A DNA stretch of 64,000 bases from positions 20,180 through 84,179 of the forward strand of contig JADCGL010000028.1 in assembly GCA_020248985.1 (NCBI GenBank). Reading direction: 5' to 3'. The notes beneath the pieces were generated by a model. It was not told where the DNA came from and searched no databases. It was given only the letters and a program-made list of their open reading frames with translations. The number at the start of each line of letters is the position of its first letter. Within the stretch, counting starts at the first letter, position 1. This DNA comes from Telmatospirillum sp. Lineage in GTDB: Bacteria; Pseudomonadota; Alphaproteobacteria; CACIAM-22H2. Positions 60,939 to 64,000 of this stretch are shown here, piece after piece. Made by a program: the position numbers and the translations under genes.

Positions 60939-61706
60939 ATGAACCCGCATCGCGCGCCGATCCTCGACAAGTCTCTGATGCTCTTGAACGAGTTGGCCGG
61001 CCAAGGAAACGGCCTGTCGATGGCCGATTTGGCGTCGCGACTGCGCGTCCCGCGCTCAAGCGTTTATCGTATCTTGAACTCGCTTCTCGCCTATCGGTTC
61101 GTGCAAAAAAGCGACAACAGCCCGCTCTATCGCCTGGGCACGCGCATCGAAGAATTGGCGCAGTTGGCAGCGCCGGACAATATGCGTGCGCGACTTGTGG
61201 CGCGCGCGGGCCCCGGCATGGCGCGGCTTGTCGCAACGCTCGGGGAAGCGTGCAAATTGTCCGTCCGCGACGACGATCAAGTCGAAACGATCCACGCTTT
61301 GCTGAGTCCGGCCGATTACGGGCTGACGATCAAGGTTGGCCGCCGCGGGCCTATTCATACTGGCGGTTCAGGCAAAGCGCTTCTTGCTTTTTTGCCCGAG
61401 GCCGAGCGCGAACGCCTCATAGCGGGTCCACTTGCCGCTTTCACACCCTACACAATCACCGATCCCGAATTGCTGCGCGAAACGCTCGCCGAGATTCGCC
61501 GCCAAGGCTTTGCCGAGGACAATGCCGAACTGCGCGCCGGAATCCGCTCCGTCGCCGCGCCGATTTTTTCCGATGCCGAAACGCCGGTAGCGGCCCTGAG
61601 TGTGCCGTTCCTCGGCGAGCCCACGCCTGATCGCGTCCATCTGATTCGCCGCGAAGTGCTCGAGACAGCACGGTCGATCAGCGCCGATTTAGCGGGCTAT
61701 CTCTAG
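60939..61706 (+). CDS. IclR-family transcriptional regulator
   Basis: A 255-residue IclR-type regulator: N-terminal winged helix (ILDKSLMLLNELAGQGNG, LSMADLASRLRVPRSSVYRI) and C-terminal GAF-like effector domain with GRRGPIHTGGSGKALLAF near residue 142 and NAELRAGIRSVAAPIF near residue 200. ATG at 60939 used; a GTG at 60933 would add two residues. Divergent from the Dpp operon and upstream of the two enzymes at 61799 and 62527, so it may control both sides. Confidence 0.92.
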   Translation: MNPHRAPILDKSLMLLNELAGQGNGLSMADLASRLRVPRSSVYRILNSLLAYRFVQKSDNSPLYRLGTRIEELAQLAAPDNMRARLVARAGPGMARLVATLGEACKLSVRDDDQVETIHALLSPADYGLTIKVGRRGPIHTGGSGKALLAFLPEAERERLIAGPLAAFTPYTITDPELLRETLAEIRRQGFAEDNAELRAGIRSVAAPIFSDAETPVAALSVPFLGEPTPDRVHLIRREVLETARSISADLAGYL

Positions 61707-61709
61707 TTT

Positions 61710-61725
61710 GTTCCAAATAAGAAAC
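61710..61725. promoter_or_regulatory. Putative IclR operator upstream of RraA-like gene
   Basis: GTTCCAAATAAGAAAC is the exact reverse complement of the 16-mer at 60837-60852 in the dppA-iclR gap. It lies 74 nt before the RraA-like start codon, and a related TTATTTTGG follows at 61727-61735. Identical boxes on both sides of the regulator gene suggest shared control. Confidence 0.72.
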
Positions 61726-61798
61726 TTATTTTGGTATTGAAACCTATAGCGCCCAGTGCAACGCTAGCGCTTTCTTGCCAAGAAGGGTATGACCCGCG

Positions 61799-62518
61799 AT
61801 GAACGACATCGAGCCGGAACTGCGCGCAACATTGGCGCGATGCTCGTCGGCGACGCTGAGCACGCTGTTGGTGAAGCGCGGCTTGCGCAATACGGCGATC
61901 CGCGGCGTGCGTCCGCTTCGCCCGGGGCTGCCGCCGATGATCGGACCGGCCTTCACGCTGCGCTATGTGCCCGCACGCGAAGACATCGACGCCTACGGAT
62001 CCGGCGGCGATCCGGCCAATCTCCAGCGCCAGGCGATCGAATTGGCGCCGGCCGGACATGTATTCGCGATCGACTGCCGCAACGAGCCGCACATTGCGGG
62101 CATCGGGTCTATCCTTGTGCGCCGACTGCATGCGCGCGGCCTGACCGGAGTCGTTCTCGACGGCGGCGTGCGCGATACGACAGCGATCGCGGGCTTCGCG
62201 ATTCCGGTCTATTGCGCAGGCGCTGCCGTGCCGCCCAACTATGCCGGACACCACGCGGCTGAGATCAACGGCACCATCTCGTGCGGCGGCGTTGCGATCT
62301 ATCCGGGTGACATTTTGTTCGGCGACAGCGAAGCGGTCATCGTCGTACCTCGCCACTTGGCCGCAGAAGTCGCCGCCGAAGGTGCTGCAATGGAGCGCCG
62401 CGAACGTTTTCTGATCGCGCAGATCGAAGCCGGCCGCTCGATCGTAGGCGTGTATCCGCCCGACGCCGAAACGTTGGCGCGCTACGCACAGTGGCAGGAT
62501 CCGGCCTCAAAAGCGTAG
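61799..62518 (+). CDS. RraA-like / HMG-CHA aldolase-family protein
   Basis: A 239-residue protein of the RraA/4-hydroxy-4-methyl-2-oxoglutarate aldolase/'dimethylmenaquinone methyltransferase' family. Diagnostic: CSSATLSTLLVKRGLRN near residue 15, the aldolase core AGIGSILVRRLHARGLTGVV near residue 100, and GGVRDTTAI near residue 120 with the Arg-Asp pair that binds metal and pyruvate enolate. The catalytic context (transporter plus hydroxyacid dehydrogenase) favours a class II pyruvate aldolase or oxaloacetate-type decarboxylase rather than RNase E inhibition. Confidence 0.85.
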   Translation: MNDIEPELRATLARCSSATLSTLLVKRGLRNTAIRGVRPLRPGLPPMIGPAFTLRYVPAREDIDAYGSGGDPANLQRQAIELAPAGHVFAIDCRNEPHIAGIGSILVRRLHARGLTGVVLDGGVRDTTAIAGFAIPVYCAGAAVPPNYAGHHAAEINGTISCGGVAIYPGDILFGDSEAVIVVPRHLAAEVAAEGAAMERRERFLIAQIEAGRSIVGVYPPDAETLARYAQWQDPASKA

Positions 62519-62526
62519 CGCACCGC

Positions 62527-63504
62527 ATGGCCGACAGCGGAAAAATCCGGATCGCTTTGCTGCAGCCCTTTCCGGCACCGGTTAGCGCCCGCATTCGCGA
62601 AATTTGCCAAGCTCCGTCGGTGCATCTCGACATCGTGGCCGACACGACACCCGAGACGCGCCGCGCCGCTTTGCGAGACGCCGACTATGCCGTCGTCGTC
62701 AGCCAGAATCTCACGGCAGGCGATCTTGCGTTCGCGGGCAAGCTGCGACTTGTCCACAAATGGGGTTCGGGAACCGACGGCGTCGATCTTGCGGCTCTGC
62801 GCGAGCGAAATCTGCCATTGCTGAGCACCACCGGAACGAACGCCCGCTATGTCGCCGAGTTGGCGCTGACGCTCATGCTGTCAGTCTTGCGCGGGATTCC
62901 GCAAAGCGACCGAGCGATGCGCAAAGGCAGGTGGACAGGTTCGGCTCACTGGACGAGTAGCCGAACGCTGCACGGCCGTTCGGTCGGGATCGTCGGATTC
63001 GGCGCGGTCGGCTCGGCATTGGCAGCACTCTTGCGGCCATTCGGATGCGACATGTCGTATGCCGCACGCACGCGTCGCGCAGAAACCGTCGAAAAATCAC
63101 TCGGCGTTCGCCCGATGGCGCTCGGCGACATTCTGCGCAGCTGCGAGATCGTCAGTCTGCACGTGCCGTTGACGTCCGAAACCAAAGGCATGATCGGACG
63201 TGCGGAACTTGCCTTGATGCGCAGCGACGCAATTCTCGTCAATCTCGCGCGCGGCGACGTCGTCGACGAAGGGGCGTTGGCCGAAGCACTGCTCGCCGGA
63301 CGCCTTGCCGGTGCCGGTCTCGACGTTTTCCAACGCGAACCGGAACCAGGCGGTCGCGCCTTCGCCGATATCCCCAACACGGTGTTGACGCCGCATATCG
63401 GCGGCAAGGTCCGCGAGAATCTTGACGCAACCGTGCGGCATTGGTTTTCCAACATCCTGGCGCACGCGCAAGGACAGGCTTTGCCGGACAACGAACGGAT
63501 TTAG
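62527..63504 (+). CDS. D-2-hydroxyacid dehydrogenase
   Basis: A 325-residue NAD-dependent dehydrogenase: substrate-domain HKWGSGTDGVDL near residue 78, NAD-binding GIVGFGAVGSAL near residue 155, catalytic Arg in NLARGDVVDEG near residue 240, Glu in QREPEPGGR and His in LTPHIGGK near residue 292. ATG at 62527 used, 8 nt after the aldolase-family stop. It probably reduces or oxidises a 2-oxo/2-hydroxy acid linked to the neighbouring aldolase-like enzyme. Same family as the gene at 48588 but not a recent duplicate. Confidence 0.9.
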   Translation: MADSGKIRIALLQPFPAPVSARIREICQAPSVHLDIVADTTPETRRAALRDADYAVVVSQNLTAGDLAFAGKLRLVHKWGSGTDGVDLAALRERNLPLLSTTGTNARYVAELALTLMLSVLRGIPQSDRAMRKGRWTGSAHWTSSRTLHGRSVGIVGFGAVGSALAALLRPFGCDMSYAARTRRAETVEKSLGVRPMALGDILRSCEIVSLHVPLTSETKGMIGRAELALMRSDAILVNLARGDVVDEGALAEALLAGRLAGAGLDVFQREPEPGGRAFADIPNTVLTPHIGGKVRENLDATVRHWFSNILAHAQGQALPDNERI

Positions 63505-63520
63505 CCGCAGACGACCCAGA

Positions 63521-63852
63521 CTACGCGTAGGACGTCGAGCCGTCCGGCCGCGCCATTGGCGTGCGTTGCCAGTGTAGGTAATGGTCGGAGGTCAGATACG
63601 TCTCGTCGATTTCGATTCCCCAGCCCGGCCGATCGGCGCGCAATTCCAAATGCCCATCTTTGGGCAGACACGGATCGACGACACATAGGTGTCCTCGTCC
63701 GTCCGCGGCGTCGCGGATTAGCCTTGGAACGGCAATCGGTACTCGAGAATCTTGAAGTTCGGCGTCGCGGCCGCGAAATGCACGTTGATCGCGGTTGCAA
63801 GCGGACCCATCGGATTGGGCGGTGCAATCGGCACGTATTGCAAACGAGGCAG
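63521..63852 (-). pseudogene. Enolase-superfamily (mandelate racemase/sugar-acid dehydratase) C-terminal remnant
   Basis: On the minus strand the frame from about 63852 gives PNPMGPLATAINVHFAAATP and then NFKILEYRLP, the C-terminal barrel end of galactonate dehydratase-like enzymes. It stops at TAA (63720-63718). Homology resumes in another frame from about 63682 (DPCLPKDGHLELRADRPGWG, then IDETYLTSDHYLHWQ) to TAG at 63521. A frameshift therefore separates the two parts, and the whole N-terminal and catalytic region is missing. The break point at about 63853 coincides with the start of the border repeat. Confidence 0.82.
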
Positions 63853-64000
63853 TTTCTCACATTCATCGCCGCTGGCGTCCTGAAGAAAACTCGAACCGCC
63901 GACCAAAGGGTCCACGGCCGATCCATTGCCAAAAAGCAAAAACCCGCCGACCGGTTTCCCGGCGGCGGGCTCGCTTAGTGGTCGGAGCGGCGGGATTCGA
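63853..64000. repeat. Right copy of cassette 5 border repeat
   Basis: Same orientation and about 89% identical by hand count to 54870-55005, including the terminator stem (CCCGCCG 63943-63949 / CGGCGGG 63963-63969) and the start of the tRNA-Pro half. The window ends inside it, so a complete tRNA-Pro gene could lie just beyond. Confidence 0.85.
63979..64000 (-). repeat. tRNA-Pro(GGG) 3' end, right copy (cut by window edge)
   Basis: The last 22 bases equal the acceptor strand and part of the T arm of the remnant at 54986. Whether it continues into a whole tRNA gene or another half cannot be seen here. Confidence 0.8.

Noticed and set aside
1..64000. CRISPR array, prophage, rRNA or intact integrase
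   Set aside because: I saw no regularly spaced repeats, phage structural genes, rRNA or tyrosine/serine recombinase motifs on either strand.

Overview
The window reads as GC-rich chromosomal DNA of an alphaproteobacterium (inference). The grounds are dense overlapping operons (ATGA/GTGA junctions), frequent GTG/TTG starts, and a catabolic repertoire (PotABCD-, LIV-, NMT1-, TRAP- and Dpp-type uptake systems) typical of soil or plant-associated members of that class. No rRNA or housekeeping marker is present, so genus is not claimed. Almost everything encodes uptake and breakdown of small organic molecules.

The layout is modular. Partial copies of the 3' half of a tRNA-Pro gene, all on the minus strand, punctuate the window. 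They are CGG-type at 1-37, 11940-11984, 33349-33393 and 42440-42484, and GGG-type at 54986-55030 and from 63979. Every complete copy is 45 nt and stops at the 5' edge of the anticodon loop, as expected of attachment-site remnants. No complete tRNA and no integrase is visible. The remnants divide the window into five cassettes.

Cassette 1 (1-11.9 kb): two isopenicillin N synthase-like oxygenases, a kynurenine-formamidase-like hydrolase, an amidohydrolase, a polyamine-type ABC transporter, an amidase, a CMP/dCMP-type deaminase, a PuuE-like deacetylase and a hydantoin-racemase homologue. Together these suggest breakdown of a ureide, cyclic amide or nucleobase-like nitrogen compound.

Cassette 2 (11.9-33.3 kb): a two-subunit NAD-type formate dehydrogenase and an amidohydrolase on the minus strand. 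Divergent from them is a 13-gene plus-strand operon: LIV-type transporter, plant Tm-1-like proteins (one fused to the second transporter ATPase), three proteins carrying four SRPBCC domains (one fused to a quinone oxidoreductase), an alpha/beta hydrolase, a second amidohydrolase, a flotillin-like protein and a fumarylacetoacetase-family hydrolase. I regard this operon as the strongest candidate for an undescribed system.

Cassette 3 (33.3-42.4 kb): one minus-strand operon with an NMT1/SsuABC-type transporter, FAD oxidoreductase, class III CoA-transferase, enoyl-CoA hydratase, 7Fe-type ferredoxin, LysR regulator and amidohydrolase.

Cassette 4 (42.4-55.0 kb): a truncated IS3 remnant and a LacI-controlled operon with TRAP transporter, DUF6807 protein, D-2-hydroxyacid dehydrogenase, APH-type kinase, divergent enolase paralogue, fumarylacetoacetase-family hydrolase and two Gfo/Idh/MocA dehydrogenases. 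It looks like a sugar or sugar-acid pathway with a phosphorylation and an enolase-like step.

Cassette 5 (55.0-64.0 kb): a Dpp/Opp-type ABC transporter divergent from an IclR regulator, an RraA-like aldolase-family protein and a D-2-hydroxyacid dehydrogenase. It is bounded by imperfect direct repeats of about 148 bp that include the tRNA-Pro(GGG) half and its terminator, and a decayed enolase-superfamily gene lies at its right edge.
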